A DNA stretch of 64,000 bases from Paraburkholderia lycopersici (GCF_900096975.1 NZ_FMYQ01000006.1:62001-126000), one strand, 5' to 3'. Counted from the stretch's first letter, positions 37,994-47,092 are shown. Program-made: numbers and translations. The notes: a model not told the origin generated them from the letters alone.

Positions 37994-38046
37994 CTTGCTT
38001 CTTGATTGACGCCGCTTTCAAAGCAGCGCCGGTTGAGGAAACAGCG

Positions 38047-38122
38047 GTGGCTGTAGCTCAGTTGGTAGAGTCCAGGATTGTGATTCCTGTTGTCGTGGGT
38101 TCGAGTCCCATCAGCCACCCCA
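38047..38122 (+). tRNA. tRNA-His (anticodon GTG)
   Basis: A 76-base cloverleaf. Acceptor GTGGCTG (38047-38053) pairs with CAGCCAC (38112-38118), discriminator C73 at 38119, and CCA is encoded (38120-38122). The anticodon GTG is at 38080-38082 within ATTGTGATT. The preceding G at 38046 would supply the G-1 that His tRNAs need. The T-arm GGTTCGAGTCC is normal. No integrase is next to it. Confidence 0.97.
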
Positions 38123-38145
38123 AAGAATTCAGCAGTGAACAAATG

Positions 38146-38172
38146 AGCCCGCCTTCGTTGCGGGCTTTTTTG
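38146..38172 (+). terminator. terminator of tRNA-His
   Basis: AGCCCGC (38146-38152) pairs with GCGGGCT (38160-38166), followed by T6. Confidence 0.85.
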
Positions 38173-38204
38173 CGTCCGCTCACCAGGAACATTCGGGAAC
38201 GCGC

Positions 38205-39122
38205 TTGAGCTTCGAGAAATACTACAGGCGACTGAACCTGCCCGACACGGCATCGGCGGCGGAGATCAAGCGCGCCTACCGCCAACTGCGAGCGAGGTAT
38301 CACCCGGACCGCAACAAGGGAAGCGAAGCGGCGGTCGAGCCGGTGTTCAAGCTCATTCAGGAAGCGTTCGAGATCCTGACCGGCAGGCGCGTTGCGCCGC
38401 CGGCCAAGGCTTCCGACCCGTCGAACAAAAGCCGCGCAAGGGAAGCCCCACCCCGTGATCGCCGCGCGGCGCCGCCCATGCGCGGCGCAAACTGCCTCGT
38501 CGAGCTGTTCGTGCCGCTGGAAGTGGCGATCGGGGGCGGCGGCGTCGAAGCGCGCTACCCCGTGAAGGGGCCGTGCGAATCGTGCCAGCGGGAAGATCGC
38601 AGCGTGAGTTGCGAGAAGTGCCAAAGCACAGGCGTGCGGACGTGGCGCAGGAGCGAGGTCGTCGTGATTCCTCCCGGCGCGTGGGAAGGTCAGCGTCTGG
38701 TCGTGGAAGGCGGCGGTCATCCCGGGTTGAACGGCGGCCCGCCTGGCGACGCGACTTTCTCGGTCACGATCGTTTGCGGTCCGGCTTTCACGCGCAATGG
38801 CCTCGATCTCGCCTGCGAGCTTCAGATCGACTTCGTGACGGCCATGCTGGGCGGCAAGGTCGAGGCGAAGGTCCTCGGCCGAACGCTGGACGTGAAGATC
38901 GCGCAAAACGTAAGTTCGGGCACCGCAATCGATCTGCCAGGACTTGGGCTCTCGGACCGCAACGGCGCGCGCGGCAACCTGACACTGCATCTGGTGCTCA
39001 GCATGCCGGCCGCAGCCGCACATCTGACCGACGCCGAGCGGCAACAGCTCCGTGAAATGTTCGCCGATGCAGAACGCCGAATGAAGCAATCGCCATCGGC
39101 AAGCGGGCGAAATCAACGCTAG
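38205..39122 (+). CDS. DnaJ-like co-chaperone with half-size zinc finger
   Basis: 305 residues. J domain at 4-60 with HPD at 33-35; a charged linker (65-92); then a DnaJ C-terminal substrate-binding domain interrupted by only two CxxC motifs, C124-x2-C127 and C136-x2-C139, instead of the four of DnaJ. So it could bind one zinc. The start is TTG 38205 (MSFEKYYRRLNLP); no ATG fits the J domain. Lies 33 bases after the tRNA-His terminator. Its stop codon interlocks with that of the next gene on the other strand (CTAG at 39119-39122). Confidence 0.85.
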   Translation: MSFEKYYRRLNLPDTASAAEIKRAYRQLRARYHPDRNKGSEAAVEPVFKLIQEAFEILTGRRVAPPAKASDPSNKSRAREAPPRDRRAAPPMRGANCLVELFVPLEVAIGGGGVEARYPVKGPCESCQREDRSVSCEKCQSTGVRTWRRSEVVVIPPGAWEGQRLVVEGGGHPGLNGGPPGDATFSVTIVCGPAFTRNGLDLACELQIDFVTAMLGGKVEAKVLGRTLDVKIAQNVSSGTAIDLPGLGLSDRNGARGNLTLHLVLSMPAAAAHLTDAERQQLREMFADAERRMKQSPSASGRNQR

Positions 39123-39367
39123 ACCGGCTGCGCCCCCTGCGCGTCGATCCATGCACGCGCCGCCTCGAAGCCCGCTTCCGCGGCGGCGTGCTCGCTCGAC
39201 CAGAGGCGCGTGATGTGCACGAGCTGCCAGTCCTCCACGACCGCATCGCCTTTCAGCACGCGAAAGTGCGCCTTCACACCAGTAAGCACCTGCTCGACCG
39301 CGACTTCGACGTCGTAGTCCTTGTAGCGCTCCTGGTAGTCGCCCATGTCGATGCCCTTCGGCTCCAT
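39119..39367 (-). CDS. hypothetical small protein
   Basis: 82 residues, not recognised. Mostly predicted alpha/beta (YKDYDVEVAVEQVLTGVKAHFRVLKGDAVVEDWQ split by turns) with a C-terminal helix AAAEAGFEAARAWIDAQ. ATG 39367 is chosen, with ACGGAG upstream; an alternative in-frame ATG at 39400 adds 11 residues. Codon use is as in neighbours. It lies downstream of the molbindin gene on the same strand, 87 bases away. Confidence 0.7.
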   Translation of the reverse strand: MEPKGIDMGDYQERYKDYDVEVAVEQVLTGVKAHFRVLKGDAVVEDWQLVHITRLWSSEHAAAEAGFEAARAWIDAQGAQPV

Positions 39368-39454
39368 GATCGTTTCTCCGTCCTCAATCTGACGGTTCAT
39401 CGTAGCACTTCCGCCTGGCTCGACGTACGGGCCGCACCGGCATGCGAGCGCGCT

Positions 39455-39670
39455 TCACAGGCGCGCGATCGACACCTCCGTCGACTTCACCAGCGCGACC
39501 ACTTCGGAGCCCACTTTCAGCTCGAGTTCGTCGATCGAACGCGTGGTGATGACCGATGTCACGATGCCGAACGTCGTATCGACGTCGACTTCCGAAACGA
39601 CGGGCCCGCGAATGATCTCCTTGATCTTGCCGCGAAACTGGTTGCGCACGTTGATGGCGGTAATGCTCAT
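39455..39670 (-). CDS. molybdenum-pterin binding protein (single Mop/TOBE domain)
   Basis: 71 residues, one Mop domain: MSITAINVRNQFRGKIKEI at the start, then the GPVVSEVDVDT and ITTRSIDELELKVGSEVVALVKSTEVSI segments. Such molbindins store molybdate or related oxyanions in the cytoplasm. It is 49 bases after ssuB and is probably the last gene of the ssuDCB operon. Its role beside alkanesulfonate genes is not established; a TOBE domain is often fused to transport ATPases, whereas SsuB here lacks one. Confidence 0.88.
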   Translation of the reverse strand: MSITAINVRNQFRGKIKEIIRGPVVSEVDVDTTFGIVTSVITTRSIDELELKVGSEVVALVKSTEVSIARL

Positions 39671-39719
39671 TGTTTCGGCTCCGTGAGTTCGGTAACTGAG
39701 AGGATGACTGAAAAATGAT

Positions 39720-40601
39720 TCAGGGCGTCGCGGCGGAAAACGGTGCGCCCGCGTGCTGCGGCCCGTTGCCGAGCACGCGTTGCAGCACGCGTTCCTCGAG
39801 CGCGGCGAAACGCGCGTCGACCCGCGCACGCGGACGCTCGAGCTGCACGGCCTGATCGAGCGCGATGTGCCCTGCCTCGACGAGCAAAATACGGTCGCCG
39901 AGTGCGACGGCTTCATGCACGTCGTGCGTGACCAGCAGCGCCGTGAAGCGATGCTCGCGCCACAAGCGCTCGATCAGCGCATGCATCTCGATGCGCGTGA
40001 GCGCATCGAGCGCCCCGAGCGGCTCGTCCAGCAGCAACAGGCTCGGCCGGTGCACGAGCGCGCGCGCGAGCGCCACCCGCTGGCGCTGACCGCCGGAAAG
40101 GCGCGCGGGCCATTCGTCGGCGCGCGCGAGCAGGCCCACTTCGTTCAGCACCGCTCGTGCGTCCTCGCGCGCGCCGCGCGAGAGACCGAGCATCACGTTC
40201 TGCAAGACGGTCTTCCACGGCAAGAGGCGCGCATCCTGAAACATGATGCGCGTGTCGAGCGCCGCGCCGCTTGCGCCGCGCCGTTCGACGGCGCCCTCGT
40301 CCGGTGTTTCGAGGCCCGCGATCAGACGCAACAGCGTGGACTTGCCGCAACCGCTGCGGCCGACGATCGAGACGAAGCTGCCGCGTTCGATCGCAAGATC
40401 GAAGCCGCTCAGCACCACACGCTCGCCGTAACGCTTGCCGACGCCGCGCAGCTCGACGGCGGCGTCCACCGCGAGCGGGTCCGCGCGTCGCGCGGCGCCT
40501 TCGCGCGCGGTCTGCCCCGTCTCGATCCGTTCGCGCGCATGCGCGCCCTGGAAGCTATCGCGCGCCGCGCGATAAGCGGGTGCCAACTGGCTCGCGCTCA
40601 T
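39720..40601 (-). CDS. ssuB: aliphatic sulfonate ABC transporter ATP-binding protein
   Basis: 293 residues. An unusual N-terminal extension of about 48 residues precedes the ATPase domain, with Walker A GRSGCGKS (81-88), signature LSGGQRQR, Walker [13 protein letters not shown] and H-loop VTHDVHEA. Drives sulfonate import with SsuC. The ATG 40601 overlaps the ssuC stop (40598) in an ATGA junction, so translation is coupled. Confidence 0.93.
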   Translation of the reverse strand: MSASQLAPAYRAARDSFQGAHARERIETGQTAREGAARRADPLAVDAAVELRGVGKRYGERVVLSGFDLAIERGSFVSIVGRSGCGKSTLLRLIAGLETPDEGAVERRGASGAALDTRIMFQDARLLPWKTVLQNVMLGLSRGAREDARAVLNEVGLLARADEWPARLSGGQRQRVALARALVHRPSLLLLDEPLGALDALTRIEMHALIERLWREHRFTALLVTHDVHEAVALGDRILLVEAGHIALDQAVQLERPRARVDARFAALEERVLQRVLGNGPQHAGAPFSAATP

Positions 40602-41446
40602 GCTTCGCTCTCCTCTTGATACGCGGGGTGCCAGCGCAGCGCCACGCGCTCCAGCCATTTCGCGAGCCAGTCAGCAAGTTTGCCGAGCGCCGCATAGAGC
40701 AGGATGCCGACCACCACCACATCGGTTTGCAGGAATTCGCGCGCGTTCATCGTCATGTAGCCGATGCCCGACTGCGCGGAAATCGTTTCGGCGACGATCA
40801 GCGTCACCCACATCAGGCCGAGCGCGAAGCGCACGCCGACGAGAATCGACGGCAACGCCCCCGGCAAAATCACTTCGCGATAGAGCGCGAAACCCTTGAG
40901 GCCATAGCTGCGGGCCATCTCGACGAGATTGGCGTCGACGGAGCGGATGCCGTGGAACGTGTTCACGTAGACGGGAAAGAACACGCCCAGCGCGACGAGA
41001 AACACCTTCGCCTCCTCGCCGATGCCGAACCACAGAATCACGAGCGGAATCATCGCGAGCGCCGGGATGTTGCGCACCATCTGCACGGTCGAATCGAGCG
41101 CGGTCTCGACGCGCTTGAAGAGCCCGGTGGCAAGCCCGAGCACGAGTCCAATGCCGCCGCCGATCGCGAAGCCCGACAGCGCGCGCCACGTGCTCACGCG
41201 CACGTCCTGCCACATTTCGCCCGATTCGATCAGCGACCAGGCGGCCCGCACCACGGCGAGCGGCTCGGGCAGCACGCGCGTGGAGAGCGCGCCGCTCTTT
41301 GCCGCGATCTCCCAGAGCGCGAAAATCGCCAGCGGCACGAGCCAGGGCGCGAGGCGCCGCCAGCTTGCGCGCGCGAACGCGCGCGCCGTGCGCGCGGCAG
41401 GATCACCGGCCGTGCCGCGCGCGGCCGTCACTGCGGATTGCGTCAT
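40598..41446 (-). CDS. ssuC: aliphatic sulfonate ABC transporter permease
   Basis: 282 residues with about six membrane helices. Matches SsuC/TauC permeases: [41 protein letters not shown], and the EAA loop [20 protein letters not shown]. The start MTQSAVT at 41446 is chosen over a codon five residues upstream. 24 bases downstream of ssuD. Confidence 0.93.
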   Translation of the reverse strand: MTQSAVTAARGTAGDPAARTARAFARASWRRLAPWLVPLAIFALWEIAAKSGALSTRVLPEPLAVVRAAWSLIESGEMWQDVRVSTWRALSGFAIGGGIGLVLGLATGLFKRVETALDSTVQMVRNIPALAMIPLVILWFGIGEEAKVFLVALGVFFPVYVNTFHGIRSVDANLVEMARSYGLKGFALYREVILPGALPSILVGVRFALGLMWVTLIVAETISAQSGIGYMTMNAREFLQTDVVVVGILLYAALGKLADWLAKWLERVALRWHPAYQEESEA

Positions 41447-41470
41447 CGTTGCGTCCTCCACGATCCATGC

Positions 41471-42628
41471 TTAGCTCTGGCTCACCTTCGGCAGAAAGTG
41501 ATTGCCCACCACTTCGCCGAACGGCCCCGAAACCGGGCCGCCAGCGCCCTTCCGGACACGCCCCGGCAGCAACGGAAACACGAGCTCCGCAAAACGATAG
41601 GATTCCTCCAGATGGGGATACCCGGACAGAATGAACGTCTCGATGCCAAGCTCGGCATATTCCTTCATGCGCGCGGCCACCTGTTCCGGACTCCCGACGA
41701 GCGCCGTGCCGGCGCCGCCGCGCACGAGGCCCACCCCCGCCCACAGATTCGGATACACCTCGAGGTCCTTGCGCGTGCCGAGCTTGCCGCCGTGCAGCGC
41801 GGCCATACGGCGCTGCCCCTCGGAATCCATCTTGCCGAACGCAGCCTGCGCACGCGCGACGGTGTCGTTGTCGAGGCGGCTGATGAGCTTGTCGGCGGCG
41901 TCCCACGCTTGCGCTTCGGTCTCGCGCACGATCACGTGCAGGCGAATGCCGAAGCGGATCGTGCGGCCGTGCTCCGCCGCGCGCGCGCGAATGTCGGCGA
42001 TCTTTTGCGCAACGGCGTCAGGCGGCTCGCCCCACGTCAGATACGTGTCGATATGCGCGCCGGCCATCGCGTGCGCGGCCGGCGAGGAGCCGCCGAACCA
42101 CAACGGCGGATGCGGCCGCTGCACCGGCGGATACAGTACCTTGCCGCCCACCGAGCGCAGATGCCGGCCATCGAAATCGATCGCCTCGTTCGTATGCGAG
42201 GCGGCGAGCAGCTTGCGCCAGATGTGCAGGAACTCGTCGGTGATTTCGTAGCGTGTGTCGTGATCGACGAAAAGACCATCGCCTTCGAGCTCGGTCGTAT
42301 CGCCGCCCGTCACCACGTTGATCAGCAGACGCCCGTTCGAGAGGCGGTCGAAAGTGGCGGCCATACGCGCCGAAAGCGCCGGCGACGAGAGTCCCGGGCG
42401 AACCGCCACCAGAAATTTCAGGCGCCGCGTCGCGGCGATGAGGCTCGACGCCACGACCCATGCGTCCTCGCACGAGCGACCCGTGGGCAGCAGGACGCCC
42501 TCGTAGCCGAGCGTATCGGCGGCGACGGCGATCTGCTGGAAGTATGCGAGGTCGGCCGCGCGCGCGCCCTCGGTCGTGCCCAGATAGCGGCTGTCGCCGT
42601 GGGTCGGGATGAACCAGAACACATTCAT
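41471..42628 (-). CDS. ssuD: FMNH2-dependent alkanesulfonate monooxygenase
   Basis: 385 residues, a bacterial luciferase-like TIM barrel that splits alkanesulfonates to aldehyde and sulfite using FMNH2 and O2. Begins [17 protein letters not shown]; the conserved TGRSCEDAW (the active-site Cys), NVVTGGD and LTWGEPP stretches and the [10 protein letters not shown] motif are present. First known gene of the operon. A predicted promoter is about 210 bases upstream, leaving room for a leader reading frame. An SsuE-type FMN reductase is not in the window. Confidence 0.95.
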   Translation of the reverse strand: MNVFWFIPTHGDSRYLGTTEGARAADLAYFQQIAVAADTLGYEGVLLPTGRSCEDAWVVASSLIAATRRLKFLVAVRPGLSSPALSARMAATFDRLSNGRLLINVVTGGDTTELEGDGLFVDHDTRYEITDEFLHIWRKLLAASHTNEAIDFDGRHLRSVGGKVLYPPVQRPHPPLWFGGSSPAAHAMAGAHIDTYLTWGEPPDAVAQKIADIRARAAEHGRTIRFGIRLHVIVRETEAQAWDAADKLISRLDNDTVARAQAAFGKMDSEGQRRMAALHGGKLGTRKDLEVYPNLWAGVGLVRGGAGTALVGSPEQVAARMKEYAELGIETFILSGYPHLEESYRFAELVFPLLPGRVRKGAGGPVSGPFGEVVGNHFLPKVSQS

Positions 42629-42834
42629 GCATTGCTCCTGCCAGCTATTTGAAAATCTGAAAATCGCAAAAAAAGGGAATGCCGCCATCGCGGCAGACGC
42701 GAAGGCGCGCGAGCGCGCCGCGCACGCATGCGCCGCTCATGACAGGGTTGAAAGGATTCGACGGCAGACGGAATGCGCCGACGCGTTCCCCGAGCGCCTT
42801 GCGCGGCGGCCGGTGACGGCGGCGCCGTCTTCAT
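42625..42834 (-). CDS. possible upstream leader peptide of ssuD
   Basis: A 69-codon frame, from ATG 42834 to TGA 42625, fills the interval between the predicted ssuD promoter (start near 42836) and ssuD. The stop overlaps the ssuD ATG in an ATGA junction, a pattern for coupled translation. The peptide is Arg-rich with one Cys ([10 protein letters not shown]). An inner ATG lies at 42732. No ribosome site precedes the first ATG, which would be almost leaderless. It could be a chance frame in GC-rich DNA. Confidence 0.3.
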   Translation of the reverse strand: MKTAPPSPAAAQGARGTRRRIPSAVESFQPCHERRMRARRARAPSRLPRWRHSLFLRFSDFQIAGRSNA

Positions 42835-43045
42835 GGGGAACCAGTCTAGGGATGGGCCGCGTCCTTTAGAACGATTTTTTTGAGCTTTGGTTTTCCACTT
42901 TCGTGCTTTGCCCGACGCTTTAGCATACGGCGGCGCCTTGCCGCACCATGCGCCGATATAATGGCGCACGCCTCCACAAAAACACCGGCACGCCGCGCGC
43001 GCTACGCGAAACGCGGCGAGGCCACGCAAGCTCTCGCACGATTAC
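42629..43045. other. intergenic region between divergent ssuD and a membrane-protein gene
   Basis: About 415 bases. It holds the possible ssuD leader frame (42625-42834), the predicted ssuD promoter (42843-42871), an AT-rich block (42867-42900), and a consensus TATAAT (42957-42962) facing the membrane-protein gene. Confidence 0.6.
42843..42871 (-). promoter_or_regulatory. predicted sulfur-responsive promoter of the ssu operon
   Basis: On the minus strand TTCTAA (42871-42866), 17 bases, TAGACT (42848-42843) then GG. It matches the sbp promoter in all six -10 bases and in spacing; an AT-rich block lies upstream. Confidence 0.5.
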
Positions 43046-43471
43046 ATGCAAAAACTGATTCTGCCGTTCGTTTCCGGCTTTCTGGCGTCGCTCTTCTTTC
43101 GCGAGGCGACGCTTGCGCTACTGCACGCGGCCCAGGTCGTCGACGTAGCGGGCTTTTCGACAGAACCGTTTCTGCCGCTCGGACTGCCCGAGTTCCTGGT
43201 GAACGCGATCTGGAGCGCCATCTGGGCAGTGCTCATGGCGTGGCTGCTGCGCGTGTCGCCTGCGCGGCCCGCGCCGTGGATTCAGGCCTTCGTGTTCGGC
43301 GGCCTCGTGCTGACTGCCGCGATGGTGTTCGTCGTCGATCCGCTGCGCGGCATCTGGCCAAGCGGCAACATGCTGCCGCGGCTCGCCACGGGATTCGCGT
43401 CGAATGCGATGTGGGGTTGGGGTGCGCTCGTGTTCATGCGCGCGTTCATGAGCGAAACACCGGAAGATTGA
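43046..43471 (+). CDS. hypothetical membrane protein
   Basis: 141 residues with four hydrophobic segments: about 3-32, 48-68, 80-100 and 112-134. Not assigned to a known family. The C-terminus is acidic (SETPED) and cytoplasmic or periplasmic. It starts at ATG 43046 with TATAAT at 42957-42962 as a likely -10 for a leader of about 80 bases. Monocistronic. Confidence 0.75.
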   Translation: MQKLILPFVSGFLASLFFREATLALLHAAQVVDVAGFSTEPFLPLGLPEFLVNAIWSAIWAVLMAWLLRVSPARPAPWIQAFVFGGLVLTAAMVFVVDPLRGIWPSGNMLPRLATGFASNAMWGWGALVFMRAFMSETPED

Positions 43472-43556
43472 TCCTGCGCCGCGCGCAGTGCGCGGCGCGT
43501 TCGTTCCGCCGTTTTTTCCTTTCGCTTCTTTTCCCTTCTTTTCCCTTTTCCCGCGC

Positions 43557-44714
43557 TCAGCCGACCAGCCCGCGCAACGGATGCTCCCCAGCGCTCCAGG
43601 GGCTCTCGAACATCCGCTCGACGTCCTCTCGGCGCACGTCCTCGATCCGTGCGAAACGCCAGTGTGGACGATTGTCCTTGTCGATGATGCGTGCGCGGAT
43701 GCCCTCCATCACGTCGCCGGCCGCGAAGCTCGAGCGCGTGAGGTCGAGGTCGCGGCGCAGACAGTCGGCCATCGTGCCTTCCGCACGCGACACCACCTCG
43801 AGCGACACCGCCATCGAGAGTGGCGAGCGCTCGCGCAGCACACCCACGGTCTGCTCGGCCCATTCGGCTTCGCCCTCCTCGCCTCCCCGCTGCGCGGCTT
43901 CGAGCGACGCCAGCATGGCCGGCACGTCGGCAAGCGAGAAGTGGCGATCGATCCAGGCGCGCACTGCCGCCAGCGACGAGTTTCCGGCCACGCGCCGCGA
44001 CTCGGGCGTGGGCAGCGCCGCGCGCCGGACGCGCGCGACCACGTCCGCGCCCGTCGCGAACGGCTCGCTCTCGAGCGCATCGAGCAGGCCCGGCCACGCC
44101 GCCTCGTCGAGCGACACGTCGGCGAGCCCCGCATAGAGCGCGCTGGCCGCGTCGAGCGTCTCGCCCGTCACCGCCAGATAGCGGCCAATCGCGCCGGGCG
44201 TGCGCGCAAGGAACCAGCCCATCCCGACATCCGGAAAGAGGCCGATGCGCGTCTCAGGCATCGCCATGCGCGCGCTCGCGCCGACGAGCCGCAGCCCGCC
44301 CGTTCGATGCGCTCCCTGCGAAATGCCCATGCCGCCCCCCATCACCACGCCGTTGAGCAACGCGATATACGGCTTCGGGTAGGTAAAGATGGCGTGATCG
44401 AGGCGGTATTCGTCGGAGAAGAACGTGTCGAGCGCGGCCTGCTCGCCCGACCGGTACGACTCGTAGAGAAAGCGGATGTCGCCGCCCGCGCAGAACGCGC
44501 GCGCGTGGCGCGTGCGCACGATCACGGCGAGCACGCCGGGGTCGTCCCGCCAGCGGTCCAGCGCCGCGTGCATCGTGCGGACCATGGCGGTAGTGAGCGC
44601 ATTGAGCGCCTGCGGGCGCTCGAGTTCGATGTAGCCGATGCGGTTCGCTACGCGTGCGAGCACGTGCGGTTCGGCTTCGGCGGGGGGCGTGCTTGCGGTG
44701 GCTTCGTGTGACAT
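43557..44714 (-). CDS. 3-hydroxyisobutyryl-CoA hydrolase-like enoyl-CoA hydratase/isomerase family protein
   Basis: 385 residues. An N-terminal crotonase domain with the oxyanion-hole segments RAFCAGGDIRFLYES and NGVVMGGGMGISQGAHR and the acidic PETRIGLFPDVGMGWFL; a longer C-terminal part ends in the ECH_2 type SPWSAGEHPLRGLVG. This length and the ECH_2 domain point to 3-hydroxyisobutyryl-CoA hydrolase, in valine breakdown, rather than a short enoyl-CoA hydratase. ATG 44714; the TetR gene is 77 bases further upstream on the same strand. Confidence 0.87.
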   Translation of the reverse strand: MSHEATASTPPAEAEPHVLARVANRIGYIELERPQALNALTTAMVRTMHAALDRWRDDPGVLAVIVRTRHARAFCAGGDIRFLYESYRSGEQAALDTFFSDEYRLDHAIFTYPKPYIALLNGVVMGGGMGISQGAHRTGGLRLVGASARMAMPETRIGLFPDVGMGWFLARTPGAIGRYLAVTGETLDAASALYAGLADVSLDEAAWPGLLDALESEPFATGADVVARVRRAALPTPESRRVAGNSSLAAVRAWIDRHFSLADVPAMLASLEAAQRGGEEGEAEWAEQTVGVLRERSPLSMAVSLEVVSRAEGTMADCLRRDLDLTRSSFAAGDVMEGIRARIIDKDNRPHWRFARIEDVRREDVERMFESPWSAGEHPLRGLVG

Positions 44715-44791
44715 GGCGATTGACAAAAGCAGGCAGAAGCAGGCAAAACCCGGCAAAACCCGGACAGAGCGGAACGATGGTCGAACCGAGG

Positions 44792-45508
44792 CTAACACGA
44801 CGCCGCGCCGGACGTTTGCGCAGGTGGCAGCGTGGCGGCGGCGCGTTCGCCGAACCACGCGTCGAGCGCGGCCTCAATCAGGGGTCCGGGCGCGGCGGGC
44901 GCAAATTCCGCACGCGCGAGCGTGAGCATCACCACGCCGTGCAGCGTCGCCCAGAGCGCCTCGGCAAGCAGGCCGCAGTCGGCGTGCGCGCCGCGCGCGA
45001 GTATCAGCTCGGACAGCGTGGCGGCGAAAAGCTGCGCGCCGCAGGCAGCGCAAGCGCGCGCGTCGCTCGCCGGCGGCTTGCTCGCGGCGTCGCGCTGACG
45101 GTGGGCATGCGGCCCCGCCTGCTGCTGGCGTCCCCTGTGCATCATGAAGATGAGTTCGTAAGTCTGCGGATGGTCGCAGCCGAACGCCACATACGCATGC
45201 GCGAGCGCATGCAGGCGCTCGCGCGCATCGTCGGCGCACGCGTGCGGCTCGAGATACGCGAGCAGTTGCGCATAGCCCTCGCGGCCGAGCGCCTCGGCTA
45301 TCTCGTCGCGGCCTTCGAAATAGAGGTACAGGGAAGCTGGGGAATAACCGATTGCTTCAGCGATCTTGCGCATCGAGAGCGCGGCGAGCCCTTCGCGCAA
45401 GACGATGCGGCGCGCGGCGTCGACAATGCGCTCGCGCTGGTCATGTGCGCGCGTTGCGCGGTCCTTGCGCCCGGCGATGTCCATGGCCGTCAACGTCAAT
45501 TGCGGCAT
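44792..45508 (-). CDS. TetR/AcrR-family transcriptional regulator
   Basis: 238 residues. HTH at about 25-70 (RIVDAARRIVLREGLAALSMRKIAEAIG; ASLYLYFEGRDEI), C-terminal ligand domain with a WHG-type LWATLHGVVMLTLA. Two in-frame starts, 45508 and 45484, are possible. Lies upstream of the hydratase gene on the same strand, so may regulate it or an unlinked efflux gene. An insertion-like Cys-containing loop (ACAACG) is notable. Confidence 0.87.
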   Translation of the reverse strand: MPQLTLTAMDIAGRKDRATRAHDQRERIVDAARRIVLREGLAALSMRKIAEAIGYSPASLYLYFEGRDEIAEALGREGYAQLLAYLEPHACADDARERLHALAHAYVAFGCDHPQTYELIFMMHRGRQQQAGPHAHRQRDAASKPPASDARACAACGAQLFAATLSELILARGAHADCGLLAEALWATLHGVVMLTLARAEFAPAAPGPLIEAALDAWFGERAAATLPPAQTSGAASC

Positions 45509-45547
45509 TCGAAACGTCCGACGACGCCGGTGCCGGCGCCCGGTGCG

Positions 45548-45832
45548 TTACGAACACAAGCGTCCGGGCGGAAAATGACCGCTCTTGAGCAGCACCGGCG
45601 TGCCGTTGCTGAGTTCGAGATGCGCCCGCGCGACAGCCTCGATGCGCGTGCGGCCGGCGTCGAACGCTTGCATCCACGCGTCGCGATTCGCGGGCAGCGC
45701 GCCGAAATGGTCCTCGAGCGCCTCGACGGAAATCGCGCAGGGAACGCGCGCGCCATCGACGAGTGCGGGAAAGACCACGGTCAGATTGGCGTCGCGATAG
45801 AGCGGCGCATCGGCGGGAAAACGAATGATCAT
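45548..45832 (-). CDS. DUF1488 family protein
   Basis: 94 residues. The start MIIRFPADAPLYRDANLTVVFPAL and the CAISVEALEDHFGA motif fit DUF1488, a small cytosolic family of unknown role. The C-terminus ends in LSNGTPVLLKSGHFPPG. GATCATG is the start context, without a strong ribosome site. 39 bases upstream of the TetR gene on the same strand. Confidence 0.78.
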   Translation of the reverse strand: MIIRFPADAPLYRDANLTVVFPALVDGARVPCAISVEALEDHFGALPANRDAWMQAFDAGRTRIEAVARAHLELSNGTPVLLKSGHFPPGRLCS

Positions 45833-46056
45833 GTCCAGCCCCGGTGAAGAAAATCAGCAGAAAGCACCGTTGCCGGCGGACGACGCGGCGCGCGGCGACA
45901 ACAGCCCATGTTACGCGCGAGGCCCGATCGCCGGCGCGAACATGGCCGCGGCCCTGGCTGCCGATGTCGTCACCGAGGCACCCGACAAGACGTCGATGCC
46001 GCGGCCATGTGCATCGCGCCACCGGACTGACCGAGGCGCCGCTGCGCGGGCAGCCG

Positions 46057-46395
46057 TCAGTGCGCCTGCATCTTCGAGAACAGATTCAGCACGACCACGC
46101 CCGAGACAATGAGACTCAGCCCCAGCATGGCCGGCAGATCGGGCACCTGACGATAGAGCGCCATCGCCACGAGCGTGATGAGTACGATGCCGACGCCGGA
46201 CCACACGGCATAGACGATGCCCACCGGCAAGCTGCGCAATGTGAGCGAGAGCCCATAGAACGCGATGCCATACCCCACCGCCACCACCGCCGAGGGCACG
46301 AGCCGCGTGAAGCCGTCCGAGGCGCGCAATGCGGAAGTGGCGATCACTTCCGCGACGATCGAGACGGCGAGCCAGGTCCACGCAGAGAATCGCAT
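46057..46395 (-). CDS. small multidrug resistance (SMR) efflux protein
   Basis: 112 residues, four membrane helices, typical of EmrE-type transporters. The proton-coupled Glu is in TM1 ([16 protein letters not shown]) and the signature [17 protein letters not shown] is in TM3. Expected to export quaternary ammonium compounds or related cations. It is 4 bases before the UPF0303 gene's stop in the same direction, so those two are probably co-transcribed. Confidence 0.92.
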   Translation of the reverse strand: MRFSAWTWLAVSIVAEVIATSALRASDGFTRLVPSAVVAVGYGIAFYGLSLTLRSLPVGIVYAVWSGVGIVLITLVAMALYRQVPDLPAMLGLSLIVSGVVVLNLFSKMQAH

Positions 46396-46399
46396 TGCG

Positions 46400-46897
46400 T
46401 CAGACCTTCGCGAGCGCGAGCTGGGCGTAGTCGACGTCGAGTTGCGCGCACAGCGCTTCGACCACCAGTTCGTGATCGGCGCGCTGCGGCAAACCCGAAA
46501 CGGTCACCGAGCCGATCACGCCCGCACCCGCCACGGCGAGCGGAAACGAACCGCCATGCGGCGCGAAATCGGCGATGGGCAAGCCGTGCTTTTCGGCGAG
46601 CGTCGTGCCGGTCTGCTGCATGCGCAGGCCGATCGCGTACGAACTGTGGCGGAAGTGCTCGACCACGCGCGCCTTGCGGCGCACCCAGTCGGCGTTGTCG
46701 GGCGTGGTCCCGTCGAGCGCGAAGAAGAAAAGGGGGTGCCCGAACGTGCGCACGTCGATGGCGATCGCGAGCGCGCGGGCCCGCGCGAGTTCGTGCAGAT
46801 GCGCGCCGAGCTGCCAGGCGCGATCGGCGTCGAAACGGGGAAACACCAGCGCATGTTCCTGCGCGGCTATCGATTGCAGATCGAGAGGGATGTCCAT
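46400..46897 (-). CDS. UPF0303/HbpS-like protein
   Basis: 165 residues of the UPF0303 family (HbpS/DUF336 fold): [32 protein letters not shown] broken by the KA-R-V-V motif, then [18 protein letters not shown] and [20 protein letters not shown]. HbpS homologues bind heme; function here is unproven. ATG 46897 starts [10 protein letters not shown]. Confidence 0.88.
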   Translation of the reverse strand: MDIPLDLQSIAAQEHALVFPRFDADRAWQLGAHLHELARARALAIAIDVRTFGHPLFFFALDGTTPDNADWVRRKARVVEHFRHSSYAIGLRMQQTGTTLAEKHGLPIADFAPHGGSFPLAVAGAGVIGSVTVSGLPQRADHELVVEALCAQLDVDYAQLALAKV

Positions 46898-47092
46898 AAA
46901 CGAGGCTTTCGAAGGAGGCGATTGATGCGCGATGCGCGGCGGAAAGCAAGGAGGCGGTGCGAGCAATGCATGGACCGAAACGCACCGCGCCGACCGAACC
47001 CCGATTCTATCCTGACGGCTCCCGAAGCCGCCCCGCGCAACATGTCCTGCAATCGTTCTGCAACCGCAAAGAAAGGCTGACGTCATTCTTTG

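Noticed and set aside
38047..38122. tRNA-His as an integration site for a mobile element
   Set aside because: No integrase, no repeated tRNA 3' end nearby and normal chromosomal genes on both sides.
40271..42652. A plus-strand frame of nearly 800 codons across ssuB, ssuC and ssuD
   Set aside because: It is antisense to three confidently identified genes and has the biased composition of a shadow frame.
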